A DNA stretch of 64,000 bases from Terebella lapidaria (GCA_949152475.1 OX424559.1:38051119-38115118), one strand, 5' to 3'; counted from the stretch's first letter, positions 1-11,165 are shown. Numbers and translations are program-made. The notes: generated from the sequence alone by a model not told the origin.

Positions 1-407
1 ACATGTCCTCATGACTACATTCAAATAACTCCAAATTTGAGAACACTGTGGATGCTTGAAAGTTTGTTGAAAAGTCGAAAAATTGGTATGACCGGCCTTA
101 CGTTTGTGACGTCATAGCGGAAAATCTATCATGGCGGAAAAATATCGGACAGTACCCTCCTAAACCAGAATTCAACGAGCTTTTCAATGGTGCAATTCGC
201 TGCTCTGTACGACAAATACTTTCCGATATATAGCCCCATTTTAAAAATTGACGTTTCACGTCGTGACGTCATTGACGTTCAACCGATCCAAATAAAACTT
301 TGCAGTATGATGCACGATATCAACATATATCGGTGTGCTAAGTTTCAGAGGTATCGATTCAAATATGACTGCTGTGTGAAATTTTGAAAATTCGCTGATG
401 ATGAGAG
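1..407 (+). repeat. Family A satellite, truncated copy plus terminal unit
   Basis: This is the right end of a family A array that continues to the left of the window. It holds the A core (ACGTTTATGACGTCATAGCGG near 103) and the A terminal unit, in which the usual TTGCACGTAGC stretch is replaced by a variant ending AAATTCGCTGATGATGAGAGA. A 66-codon open frame across 187-387 also occurs in other terminal units, but its codon changes are almost all amino-acid replacing, so it is not called a gene. Confidence 0.85.
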
Positions 408-725
408 ACAGGAAAAAGAATCAAATTCGTGACCCCCAATTTTTCGACCTGGGGCGCAAATCGCGAGTTTTGGTCGTAGGACCATCGGACATACACCATA
501 TGATGTGTAATTGACCAAATAAAAATACAAAAATAATTAGAAAAAATAATTCTATGTAGAACGTCAGTAATTGCGATTTTTCGATTTTGACCTTTTGCGT
601 GACCTTGACCTTGACCTTTGACCTAGACACACCAAAATAGGACGTTTTCTTCCCATAACGTCAGCCAATGTGCACACGAAGTTTCGAAGCTTTAGAACAA
701 AAACTCTGGACGCTAGAGTGCGAAC
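408..725 (+). repeat. Family E fragment with unit 3' end
   Basis: Partial E repeat (CGACCTGGGGCGCAAATCGC, then ACCATCGGACATACACC), homologous to the E array at 39958-41136 and to 50886-51214. It runs into a CTTGACC cluster near 600-625 and the shared unit 3' end TGGACGCTAGAGTGCGAA at about 708-725. The A-to-E join matches the one near 50886, so the two loci share an ancestral mosaic. Confidence 0.75.
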
Positions 726-943
726 AGGCAAACAAACAAACAAACAAACACACAAACAAAACCACGAACAGACCAACATACTTGCCGAAATCGTAGATTC
801 CGGCAAGTAACAAACAGACAAACACATCCACAAACCAACTGACCAACATACTTGCCAAAATCGAAGATTCTGGCAAGTAACAAACACCAGGACAAACCAA
901 CTGACCAATATACTTGCCAGAATCTTTAGATTCCGGCAAGTAA
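726..943 (+). repeat. CAAA microsatellite with three hairpin cassettes
   Basis: Three inverted-repeat cassettes at 780-808, 850-878 and 912-941, separated by AAAC/CAAA tracts. Each is preceded by ACCAACATA or ACCAATATA and followed by AAGTAA. Arms are ACTTGCCGAAATC/GATTCCGGCAAGT, ACTTGCCAAAATC/GATTCTGGCAAGT and ACTTGCCAGAATCT/AGATTCCGGCAAGT. Each has one A.C mismatch on the + strand, which is a G.U pair on the opposite strand. Confidence 0.88.
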
Positions 944-2974
944 CGAGAGCCCATAGGGCACACACTTGCCGGAACCAAAATATATGTCATATGCCAATGA
1001 CATGACATATGGATTTGAACAAATTGACGAAACTTTCTTCCCTACTTACTACGTTTACTTATTTACTTTACTTCATTTCACTTCACGTTACTTCACAAAC
1101 TACTCATACTATCATTGTTACCTCATTGAACGTCATAGCGCCAAAAATAAGACATCACTGGACTCCGGAGACCAAGAACTTTCCAATGGTATACTACTCG
1201 ATATTGTGGGCTGAACTTCGTACTTGACCTCGACATTGAGCTCATCGCAAAGTCTCAAGAACAAGGTCAAATGTCATATTCAAAGTCAAATAAGGAAGGC
1301 TTTTTAATATGCTGCATTATGGTCCTAGTTTCGAAGTTATGGCCATTTATGTGATTTTGACGTAATTAAGACGTCATTTGTCGTCAATTCTATATTGCAA
1401 ACTTACTGTAAGTGAATTTTTTTAATATACATGTTAAAATCGTGTTTATATATGTTATATTATCACCGGACAAGATCTTCAGATAATGAGTTTCCTTCGA
1501 AATTTTATCGATTTTTCACCACAAAAACGTCAATTACGTCAAAATGGATAAATTGATTGAGCTAAAAATTGACAGAGCACCACAGGCCGAACCCACATCG
1601 TTTGCAGGTGTTAGATCTGCAGTAAATTTCATAAGTTTGCACACCTGACACTCAACAGGCCTGAATGTCAGTCTGAAATCACGTTTGACGTCATCATGAC
1701 GTCAATTGACGTCCGATACCAAAAATAACAACAGATTTGGAAAGGACTTTTGAAAACCTTCCAAACGAGCTACTACTCGATATTTTCGCGAAAGGTCAAG
1801 GTCAAGGTCATTTTTGAGGCCAACTTTGACCTCAGGCGTCAGAGTCAATGGTCACATTCAAGGTCACATAAGAAAGGCCTTTTGACATACTACAAAATGC
1901 TCCTAGTCTGAACTCTCTACGACGATTAGTTCCGAAGTTATGGTCATTTATGTGATATTGAGCTCTTCCTTGACCTTGACCTCGACCTTTGATCTTGGGT
2001 CACAAAAATTGTGCATTGCCTGTGCATGGGGATATAGATTATACTTGAATAATTTCATCACAATCGAACAAAAATTGTGGACACTATGGCATTTTGAAAT
2101 TTTAAAAAATTGACGTTAATGACGTCACTGTGACGTCAATAAACGTCATATCTGAATATTAATGGGATAGTGTGTGTCAGGGTATAAAGGCCTTCCATTT
2201 GATATACTACTTGATAGGTTTCAGTCAGTTTTGAAATTTGACCTTGAAATTTTCCTCATGTGACCTTATTTTTCAGACCAAGTTCAAGGTCAATCATAAA
2301 ATTAACATATACTTCTGATTGCCATACCTCTTCTGAATGATATGGTTCAAATTTCATGAACCTACGACGATTCAAACAGATGTTATTACCGGAAACGTGT
2401 TTTTCTGGGATTTCGATGACCTTGACCTTGACCTTTGACCTTTGTACTTCAGTTCGTAGAGATCAATGCTGTCAAAGTGCATATCAAATTTCAAGAGATT
2501 CCATACAATATCGACGATGTTATGACCCTTTAAAATATCGGATTTTTTACGTTTATGACGTCATTGTGACGTCAGTTTACGTCGCAGCGCCAAAAATAAG
2601 ATATCACTTGAATCAGGGGCTCAAGACATTTCCAACGATATACTACTCGATATGCTGCGCCGACCTTCGTACTTTACCTTGACTTCGACCTCAGGCGAAC
2701 TTCTCAAGGTCAAGGTCAAAGGTCAAGGTCAAGGTCACAGAAGATAGAACTCGAGTTTATTTACAATATGAACGTGGTTTGAAGTCTCTAGCGCAATTAG
2801 AACCGGAGTTACGGTCACTTATGTGTTTTTAACGTTTTGCGTGACCTTGACCTTGACCTTTGACCTAGAATCACCAAAATAGGACGTTTTCTGCCAGTTA
2901 TCCTACAGAATATGCACACCAACTTTGGAAAGACTCCAGTGAGAAATGTGGACGCTAGAGTGCGAACAAACAAA
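944..2974 (+). mobile_element. Unit 1: GCCC-ATA-GGGC cap, G leader, B body
   Basis: The cap hairpin GCCC-ATA-GGGC is followed by ACACACTTGCCGGAA (arm 964-974). It can pair with the last cassette arm (TTCCGGCAAGT, 931-941) around the cap hairpin. Next come a palindromic stretch (ATATGTCAT/ATGACAT, near 980-1010), an ACTT-rich tract (about 1040-1110), and B monomers whose CTTGACC clusters begin at 1971, 2418 and 2842. The 3' end GTGGACGCTAGAGTGCGAA lies at about 2950-2968, before a short AAAC tract. No coding potential was seen. Sister units start at 7958 and 12008. Confidence 0.82.
2713..2866. repeat. Perfect 26-nt inverted repeat of AGGTCA half-sites (type example)
   Basis: The stretch 2713-2738 (AGGTCA hexamers ending GGTCAC) is the exact reverse complement of 2841-2866 (starting GTGACCTTGACC). 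The loop is 102 bp and contains AGAACTCGAGTTTAT and GAACCGGAGTTACGG. The arrangement recurs near the 3' end of most B and C units, with small changes. It could fold as a hairpin or act as a palindromic cluster of nuclear-receptor half-sites. Confidence 0.85.
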
Positions 2975-4237
2975 CGAGAGGCCATAGGCCACACACTTGC
3001 CGGACCAGGTACGCAATTATGACGTCATTTGTCGTCAATTCTATACTGCTAACTTACTGTGAATGGAGTTTTTAAATATGCATGATATAATTGGGTTTAT
3101 ATATGTTATAATATAACCAGACAAGATCATAATATCTTCAAATGATGAGTTTCCTTTGAAATTTTACCGATTTGTTGCCACAAAAACGTCAATTACGTCA
3201 AAACCGATATATCAATTGTGCTAAAAATTGACAGAGACCATCACAGGACGACTCCACATCGTTTGCATATGCTAAACATGCAGTAAATGTTATAACTTGG
3301 CACATCTCACACTCAAAAGGCCTAAATGTCAGTCTGAAATCACGTTTGACGTCATTATGACGTCATTTGACGTCCGATTCCGAACATGACAACATATTTG
3401 GAAAGTACTCTCGAAGACCTTTCAAACGAGCTACTACTCGATATTTTTGCAAAAGGTGAAGGTCAAGGTCATTTTTGAGGTCAACTTCGACCTCAGGCGC
3501 TTGCAAAGGCTATCGGTCATACGCCTTAGGTGTAAATGCAAAAGTTGTTAGGCTAAGTGAGTGCAATACTGTGGATTTACTTTCGTGTCTCTATCTTGCT
3601 TACTTCCTGAGATATAGTGACCCACATGGTTTTCACTCGCAGGTCAATATTGACCTTGAATTTCGACCTTTGACCTTGAAATTTTCTGGTACAAAATAAC
3701 TTATCCTTGACTATAAACTGGTGTATTATCTGATTTTTACGCACATTATTGACGCTTTTATCGGCATCGACAGCTTGAAACATGCAATTTTGCTTATAAT
3801 GGGGTCGATTTCGTTGCCATAGAAACGTCAATTACGTCATAACGAATCGGCCGATCGGGCTAAAAATTGACACTGAGCATAAGGGATCAGTCCCACATCG
3901 TTTCCAAGCATCAGATCGAAAATCGGAGGAGGTGACCTCCAAGGTCAAATGTTCGACCTCAGGCGAACTTCTCAAGGTCAAGGTCAAGGTCACAGAAGAT
4001 AGAACTCGAGCTTATCTACAATATGAACTTGGTTTGAAGTCTCTAGGACCATTAGAACCGAAGTTATGGCCACTTATGTGTTTTCGACGTTTTGCTTGAC
4101 CTTGACCTTGGCCTTTGACCTAGCTTCACCAAAATAGTGCGGTGCCTGCGCGGTATTCTAGAGAATAAGCACACGAAATTTGGAGAAAATCGGGCAAGAA
4201 TTGTGGACGCTAGAGTGCGAACAAACAAACAAACAAA
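2975..4237 (+). mobile_element. Unit 2: GGCC-ATA-GGCC cap, C body
   Basis: C unit of 1,263 bp. The cap GAGAGGCCATAGGCC and ACACACTTGCCGGA lead into TACGCAATTATGACGTCA. Then come the CRE-rich block (GACGTCATTATGACGTCA), the shared core AGACCTTTCAAACGAGC/TACTACTCGATAT, AGGTCA clusters, the ACGTCAATTACGTCATAACG block and the 3' end. The middle stays open on both strands for about 75-85 codons, but the same frames carry stops and replacements in sister copies, so they are not called as genes. Confidence 0.85.
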
Positions 4238-5517
4238 CGAGAGGCCATAGGCCACACACTTGCCGGACTAAGTACGCAACTATGACGTCATTTGTCGTCA
4301 ATTCTATACTGCTAACTTACTGTGAATGGAGTTTTTAAATATGCATGATATAATCGTCTTTATATATGTTATAATATAACCAGACAAGATCATAATATCT
4401 TCAAATGATGAGTTTCCTTTGAAATTTTACCGATTTGTTGCCACAAAAACGTCAATTACGTCAAAACGGATATATCAATTGTGCTAAAAATTGACAGAGA
4501 CCATCACAGGACGACTCCACATCGTTTGCATATGCTAAATATGCAGTAAATGTTATAACTTGGCACATCTGACACTCAAAATGCCTAAATGTCAGTCTGA
4601 AATCACGTTTGACGTCATTATGACGTCAATTGACGTCCGATTCCGAAAATGACAACATATTTGGAAAGTACTCTCCAAGACCTTTCAAACAAGCTACTAC
4701 TCGATATTTTTGCAAAAGGTGAAGGTCAAGGTCATTTTTGAGGTCAACTTCGACCTCAGGCGCTTGCAAAGGCTATCGGTCATACGCCTTAGGTGTAAAT
4801 ACAAAAGTTGTTAGGCTAAGTGAGTGCAATGCTGTGGATTTACTTTTGTGTCTCTATCTTGCTTACTTCCTGAGATATAGTGACCCACATGGTTTTCACT
4901 TGCAGGTCAATATTGACCTTGACTTTCGACCTTTGACCTTGAAATTTTCTGGAACAAAAGAACTTACGCTTGACTATAAACAGGTGTATTATTAGATTTT
5001 TACGCACATTATTGACGCTTTTATCAGCATAGACAGCTTGAAACATGCAATTTCGCTTATAATGGGACCGATTTCGTTGCCATAGAAACGTCAATTACGT
5101 CATAACGGATTGACTGATCGCGCTAAAAATTGATATTGACCATGAGGGACCGGTCCCACATCGTTTCCAAGCATCAGATCGAAAATCGGAGGAGGTGACC
5201 TCCAAGGTCAAATATTCGACCTCAGGCGAACTTCTCAAGGTCAAGGTCAAATGTCAAGGTCAAGGTCACAGAAGATAGAACTCGAGTTTATCTACAATAT
5301 GAACTTAATTTGAAGTCTCTAGGACTATTAGAACCGGAGTTATGGCCACTTATGTGTTTTCGACGTTTTGCTTGACCTTGACCTTGACCTTTGACCTAGA
5401 CACACCAAAATAGGACGTTTTCTGGCCGGTATTCTACAGATTCTGCACACGAATTTTGGAAGCTTTTGATCAAGAACTGTGGACGCTAGAGTGCGAACAA
5501 ACACACAAACAAACAAA
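4238..5517 (+). mobile_element. Unit 3: tandem C copy
   Basis: Second C unit directly behind unit 2. The anchor TACGCAA lies 1,263 bp after the first (3010 and 4273). The cap is GGCC-ATA-GGCC and the 3' end carries an AAAC tract to 5517. The two copies are close to each other, differing by scattered substitutions and small indels, so this is a fairly young tandem pair. Confidence 0.85.
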
Positions 5518-7926
5518 CGAGAGCCCCTAGGGCACCCACTTGCCGGAATGCATACTCATGATACTTCTGTACGACTAATACTTTCCGATATATATAGCCC
5601 CATTTTGAAAATTGACGTTTTACGTCATGACGTCATTTATGTTGCATGTAGCGTGTCGAAACTCGGTATATGGCTGGGTATTAATATTCCGCATACGTGT
5701 TCACAAATACAGTCCAATATCTTCAAATTTGAGTGCACTGTAGCTGTTTGAAAGTTTGTTAAAAAGTCGAAAATTTGGTATGACAGGCGTTACGTTTATG
5801 ACGTCATAGCGGAAAATCTATCATGGCGGAAAAGTATCGGACAGTACTCTCCTAAACCAGAATTCAACGAGCTTTCCAATGGTGCAATCCGCTTTTCTTA
5901 ACGACAAATACTTTACGATATATAGCCCCATTTGCGAAATTGACGTTTGACGTCATGACGTCATTGTCGTTGTGCGTAACGTCTTGAAACTCAATATATT
6001 GCTGGGTAATAATATTCCACGTATGTCCTCATGATTACGGTCAAATTACTTCAAATTTGAGAACACTGTGGATGTTTGAAAGTTTCCTGAAAAGTCGAAA
6101 ATTTGGTATGACAGGCTTTACGTTTATGACGTCATAGCGGAAAATCTATAATGGCGGAAAAGTATCGGACAGTACTCTCCTAAACCAGAATTCAACGAGC
6201 TTTCCAATGGTGCACTTCGCTTCTCTGTACGACAAATACTTTTTGATATATAGCCCCATTTTCAAAAGTGACGTTTTACGTCATGACGTCATTGACGTTG
6301 CACGTAGCGTGTTGAAACTTGGTATGTGACGGGGTATTATTATTTCACATACTTTCTGATAATTACAGTTCAATATCTTCAAATTTGAGTGCACTGTGGA
6401 TGTTTGGATGTTTGCTGAAAAGTCGAAAAATTGTTATGACAGGCCTTACGTTTATGACGTCATAGCGGAAAATCTATCATGGCGGAAAAGTATCGGACAG
6501 CACCCTTCTGAACCAGAATTCAACGAGCTTTCCAATGGTGCAATTCGCTTCTCTGTACGACAAAAACTTTTTGATATATAGCCCCATTTTCAAAAGTGAC
6601 GTTTTACGTCATGACGTCATTGACGTTGCACGTAGCGTGTTGAAACTTGATATGTGACGGGGTATTATTATTTCACATACTTTCTGATAATTACAGTTCA
6701 ATATCTTCAAATTTGAGTGCACTGTGGATGTTTGGATGTTTGCTGAAAAGTCGAAAAATTGTTATGACAGGCCTTACGTTTATGACGTCATAGCGGAAAA
6801 TCTATCATGGCGGAAAAGTATCGGACAGCACCCTTCTAAACCAGAATTCAACGAGCTTCCCAGTGGTGCAATCCGCTTTTCTTTACGACAAATACTTTAT
6901 GACATATAGCCCCATTTTCAAAATTGACGTTTGACGTCATGACGTCATCATCGTTGCACGTAACGTCTTGAAACTAAAAACATGACTGGGTAATAATATT
7001 CCGAATAAGTCCTCAAAATTACAGTCCAATAACTTCAAATTTGAGAACACTGTGGATGTTTGGATGTTTGCTGAAAAGTCGAAAAATTGTTATGACAGGC
7101 CTTACGTTTATGACGTCATAGCGGAAAATCTATCTTGCGGAAAGGTATCGGACAGCACCCTTCTAAACCAGAATTCAACGAGCTTCCCAGTGGTGCAACC
7201 CGCTTCTCTATACGACGATATATAGCCCCATTTTAAAAATTGACGTTTTACGTCATGACGTCATCAACGTTGCACCTAGCGTATTGAAACTTTTTACGTG
7301 GCTGGGTAATATTATTTCACACAGGTTCTGATAATTACAGTCCAATATCTTCAAATTTGAGTGCACTGTGGATGTTTGAAAGTTTGCTGAAAAGTCGAAT
7401 AATTGGTATGACAGGCCTTACGTTTATGACGTCATAGCGGAAAATCTATCATGGCGGAAAAGTATCGGACAGCATCCTCCTAAACCAGAATTCAACGAGC
7501 TTTCCAGTGGTGCAATCCGCTTCTCTGTACGACGAATACTTTCTGAGATATAGTCCCATTTCAAAAATTGACGTTTTACGTCGTGACGTCATTGACGTTC
7601 GTTGGATCCAAACAAAACTTCGCAGTTTGATCGACGATATCATCATATATCGATGTGTTACATTTCAGAGGTATCGGACTAAATATGACTCCTGTGTGAA
7701 TTTTTAAAAATTCGCTAATGATGAGAGATAGGGATTTTTCGAGTTTTTAAAAAATTTTGGTGACGTCATCAATGTACCGATTTTTTCCAAAAACGTGCGG
7801 TCTTGTCCTTGGGCAAATACCTATTTACAAAAAAAATTTCATGATGCTAGCTCAAAAACTGTGGACGCTAGAGCGCGCACAACCAAACACCCAAACAAAC
7901 ACATAAACAAACCAACTGACCAACAT
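5518..7926 (+). mobile_element. Unit 4: GCCC-CTA-GGGC cap, family A array
   Basis: The cap GCCCCTAGGGC plus CACCCACTTGCCGGAATGC opens a unit whose body is an A satellite array. The leader ACTCATGAT matches the starts at 25012, 32338 and 58206, where B follows, so the same cap and leader have been joined to two different bodies. The unit ends with the A terminal unit, a region containing GTGACGTCATCAATG, the 3' end, and a mixed AACC/AAAC tract. Confidence 0.8.
5563..7735 (+). repeat. Family A 328-bp satellite array, about 6.5 copies
   Basis: The anchor TACGTTTATGACGTCAT starts at 5791, 6119, 6447, 6775, 7103 and 7419: four steps of exactly 328 bp and one of 316. Each monomer has two TGACGTCA sites spaced alternately about 170 and 158 bp apart, so the period looks like a dimer of a roughly 164-bp subunit. 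The last copy is the variant terminal unit. Four successive steps of exactly 328 bp show few indels, as expected after recent amplification. Confidence 0.92.
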
Positions 7927-7955
7927 ACTTGCCGAAATCGAAGATTCCGGCAAGT
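7927..7955 (+). repeat. Hairpin cassette, CTTGCCG class
   Basis: Arms ACTTGCCGAAATC and GATTCCGGCAAGT with a 3-nt centre and one A.C mismatch. It is preceded by ACCAACAT and followed by AAC and the next cap. Its right arm is fully complementary to the ACTTGCCGGAA of that cap. Confidence 0.88.
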
Positions 7956-7957
7956 AA

Positions 7958-10029
7958 CGAGAGCCCATAGGGCACACACTTGCCGGAACCAAGATATATG
8001 TCATATGCCAATGACATGACATATGGATTTGAACAAATTGACTAAAATTTCTTCCCTACTTACTACGTTTACTTACTTACTTTACTTCATTTTACTTTAG
8101 TTTACTTCACAAACTACTCTTACTATCAATGTTACCTCATTGAACGTCACAGCACCAAAAATAAGACATCAATGGACTCAGGAGACCAAGAACTTTCTAA
8201 CGGTATACTACTCGATATGATGAGCTGAACTTCGTACTTAACCTCGTTATTGAGCTCATCACAAAGTCTCAAAAACAATGTCAAATGTCATATTCAAAGT
8301 CAAATAAGAAAGGCTTCTCAATATGCTGCAATATGGTCATAGTTTGAACTCTCTACGGCGATTAGTTTCGATGTTACTGCCATTTATGTGATTTTCACGT
8401 GATTATGACATCATTTGTGATCATTTCTATGCTGCAAACTTACTGTGAATGGATTTTTCTTTAATATGCATGTTAAAATCGTGTTTATATATGTTATAGT
8501 ATCACCAGACAAGATCATAATAGCTTCAGATAATAAGTTTCCCTTGAAATTTTATCGATTTGTTGCCACAAAAACGTCAATTACGTCAAAATAGATATAT
8601 CAATTGAGCTAAAAATTGACAGAGCATCACAGGCCGAATCCACATCGTCTGCAGGTGTTAGATCTGCAGTAAATGTTATAAGTTTACACACCTGACACTT
8701 AAAACACCTGAATGTCAGTCTGGAATCACGTTTGACGTCATTATGACGTCAATAGACGTCCGATTCCAAAAATGACAACAGATTTGAAAAGTAATTTCGA
8801 AGACCTTTCAAATGAGCTACTACTCGATATATTCACAAAAGGTCAAGGTCAAGGTCATTTTTGAGGTCAACTTTGACCTCAGGCGTCATAGTCAATGGTC
8901 ACATTGAAGGTCACCTAAGAAAGGCCTTTTGATATGCTACAATATGATCCTAGTCTGAACTCTCTACGACGATTAGTTCCGAAGTTATGGTCAATTATGT
9001 GATTTTGACCTTTTCTTTGACCTTGACCTTTACCTTTGACCTTGGGTCATGAAGATTGTGCATTGCCTGAGCATGGAAATATATATTATACTTGGATATT
9101 TTAGTCACAATCGAACAAGAATTGTGGACACTATGGCCTTTTGAAATTTCAAAAAATTGACGTTGATGACGTCATTGTGACGTCAATAAACGTCAAATCT
9201 GAATATTAATGGGATAGTGTGTGTCAGGGTATAAAGACCTTCCATTTGATATACTAATTGATAGGTTTCAGTTAGTTTGGAAATTTGACCTTGAGGTTTT
9301 CCTCATGTGACCTCATTTTTCCGACCAAGTTCAAGGTCAATCATGAAATTGACATATACGTCTGATTGCCATACCTCTTCTGAATGATATGGTTCAAATT
9401 TCATGAACCTACGACGATTCCAACAGATGTTATTACCGGAAACGCGTTTTTCTGGGATTTCGATGACCTTGACCTTGACCTTCGACCTTTGTACTTCAAG
9501 TCGTAGAGGTCAATGATGTCAATATGCATATCAAGTTTCAATGGATTCCATACACTATTAACGATATTATGGCCTTTTGAAATTTCGGAAATTTGACGTT
9601 TATGACGTCATTGTGACGTCAGTTTACGTCGCAGCGCCAAAAATAAGATATCACTGGAATCAGGGGCCCAAGACCTTTCCAACGATATACTACTCGATAT
9701 GGTGCGCTGAACTTCGTACTTGACCTTGACTTCGACCTTAGGCGAACTTCTCAAGGTCAAGGTTAAAGTTCAAGATCAAGGTCACGGAAGATAGAACTCG
9801 AGTATATCTACAATATGCACTTAATTTGAAGTCTCTACGACGATTAGAACCGGAGTTATGGCCACTTATGTGTTTTCGACGTTTTGCATGACCTTGACCT
9901 TGGCCTTTGACCTAGAATCACCAAAATCAAACCCGACCTGCCCGTTATCCTACAGAATATGCACACCAACTTTGGAAGGACTCCAGTGAGAAATGTGGAC
10001 GCTAGAGTGCGAACAAACAAACAAACAAA
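7958..10029 (+). mobile_element. Unit 5: GCCC-ATA-GGGC cap, G leader, B body
   Basis: Sister of unit 1 with the same cap, the same palindromic ATATGTCAT leader, the ACTT-rich tract (about 8055-8115) and the same order of B monomers. It ends with GTGGACGCTAGAGTGCGAA and (AAAC)n. The close match in order over about 2 kb shows the unit was copied as a block. CRE doublets TGACGTCATTGTGACGTCA occur near 9170 and 9605. Confidence 0.82.
9170..9192. promoter_or_regulatory. CRE-like doublet (example of a site present in every B monomer)
   Basis: TGACGTCATTGTGACGTCA holds two TGACGTCA palindromes whose starts are 11 bp apart, about one DNA turn. TGACGTCA is the binding site of CREB/ATF bZIP proteins. 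The same doublet or a close variant sits at the same place in nearly all B and C copies. Whether any factor binds is not shown by sequence; the doublet could equally be kept by copying alone. Confidence 0.5.
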
Positions 10030-10610
10030 CGAGATACCATTGGCCTGAAGGCCAAACTTGTCGAAATCTTTTTCTACATGCGTGGCCTACTTTAAGCATA
10101 ATTGAATGAGGCTTCCGAGGGTGTAATCCATTTCATTAAGGATTAATACTTAGCCAGATACAATCCTATTTCGAAAATGGACGTTTGACATCATGACGTC
10201 ATTGTTGTTGAATGTAACGTGTTTAAATTCTGTACATGGCTTGGTATTAATATTCGACATAGGTTCCCATAATTACAGTCTAATAACTTCAAATTTGAGT
10301 GCACTGTGGATGTTTCAATGTTTGCTGAAAAGTCGAAAAATTGGTACGGCAGGCATTACGTTTATTACGCCATAGCGGAAAATCTATCATGGCGGAAAAG
10401 TATCAGACAGTACCATCCTAAACCAGAATTCAACGAGCTTTCCAATGGTGCAATCCGCTTTTCTGTACGACAAATACTTTTTGATATACAGCCCCATTTT
10501 TAAAATTGACGTTTTGCATCAGCGCCGAATACCTATCCACCAAAAAAGTTTCGGGATGTTAGCGTGAAAACTGTGGCCGCTAGAGAGGTAACAAACAAAC
10601 AAACAAACAT
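10030..10610 (+). mobile_element. Unit 6: TTGGCC-TGAA-GGCCAA cap, A fragment
   Basis: The cap stem TTGGCC/GGCCAA with a TGAA loop is followed by ACTTGTCGAAATC. About 1.3 degenerate A copies follow (anchor at 10357), joined at about 10517 to a 3' end in which TGGACGCTAGAG has become TGGCCGCTAGAG. The same cap type starts the units at 14909 and 26939, so cap type tracks the lineage of the unit. Confidence 0.72.
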
Positions 10611-10741
10611 ACAAGTATACAAACAAACATCCGCGAGTGACCAACATACTTGGCGAAAATCGAAGATTTCGCCAAGTAACAAACAGACAAACATCCGCAA
10701 GTGACCAACATACTTGGCGAAAATCGAAGATTTCGCCAAGT
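10611..10741 (+). repeat. Two hairpin cassettes, CTTGGCG class
   Basis: Cassettes at 10648-10677 and 10712-10741 have arms ACTTGGCGAAA and TTTCGCCAAGT, perfectly paired over 11 bp. Compared with the CTTGCCG class, the stem bases are changed on both sides. Both are preceded by ACCAACAT and followed by AA. The second is joined directly to the D block with no cap between. Confidence 0.87.
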
Positions 10742-11165
10742 AATAAAGTTCTGATATAAAGTGGCCTGTCGCTTGACCCAGACTGTATTTAGACATGAGT
10801 TTTAGACTTTATCATACCAGTTTGACACATTCGGATATATATATGATATACTGTACTACTACGCGACCGAGTGTCTATATTTAGAAAGGGACATGTCCAC
10901 AGTGGGTAAGCGTTTCTACAGCTTATTGTTGTGTGAATGGATTGAGAATCAGATTCACCCCACTGCTCTTTCTACTTTGATATCTCGGCGAGTTTTCAAT
11001 TTATTCCAGATGTGAAAAGTGGAGAATAAACTAGAAATACCACTGCAAATGACTGCATGAAATCTTTTAGAATTGAATGTTCAGTAAATTTGTGAAAATT
11101 GGAGCAATGAAAACATTAAAAATATCTGTAAAATCCAGAATCCTCATAAGATTCTGATTAAGTTT
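10742..11165 (+). repeat. Family D block, 5'-shortened copy
   Basis: Third copy of a block also at 13606-14170 and 27998-28485. It begins near a TATAAA (10755-10760) followed by GTGGCCTGTCGCTTGACCC. It lacks the upstream AGGACC-TTT-GGTCCT hairpin of the other two. The 3' part contains CACCCCACTGCTCTTTCTAC and GATATCTCGGCGAGTTTTC. No open frame is shared by all copies. A Pol II-type promoter relic is possible but unproven. Confidence 0.7.

Noticed and set aside
187-387. A 66-codon frame repeated in six A terminal units (also 7507, 13391, 50670, 57825, 62895)
   Set aside because: Its constant length looked gene-like, but comparing the copies at 187 and 57825 codon by codon, nearly all of about 18 changed codons are replacements and only about one is silent. 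No protein constraint is visible; the length is kept because the copies are young and homologous.
780-941. Regularly spaced hairpins suggesting a CRISPR array
   Set aside because: Repeats are few and variable, spacers are microsatellite sequence rather than unique spacers, and the context is eukaryotic.
726-943. Integron attC-like recombination sites
   Set aside because: Imperfect folded arms resemble attC in outline, but there is no integrase, no cassette genes and no attC core motif, and the DNA is eukaryotic repeat.
564-1008. Minus-strand frames rich in CLFVCLFVCLF-like peptide, here and at many other tails
   Set aside because: They are translations of CAAA/ACAG microsatellites plus cassette arms and have no independent conservation.
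3475-3699. Recurrent C-core frame of 74-115 codons (also 4738, 20293, 24224, 29617, 41874)
   Set aside because: Stops or frame changes occur in copies at 18922, 29859 and 43550, the opposite strand is equally open, and changes are mostly replacements. A substitution-ratio test over all genomic copies would settle it.
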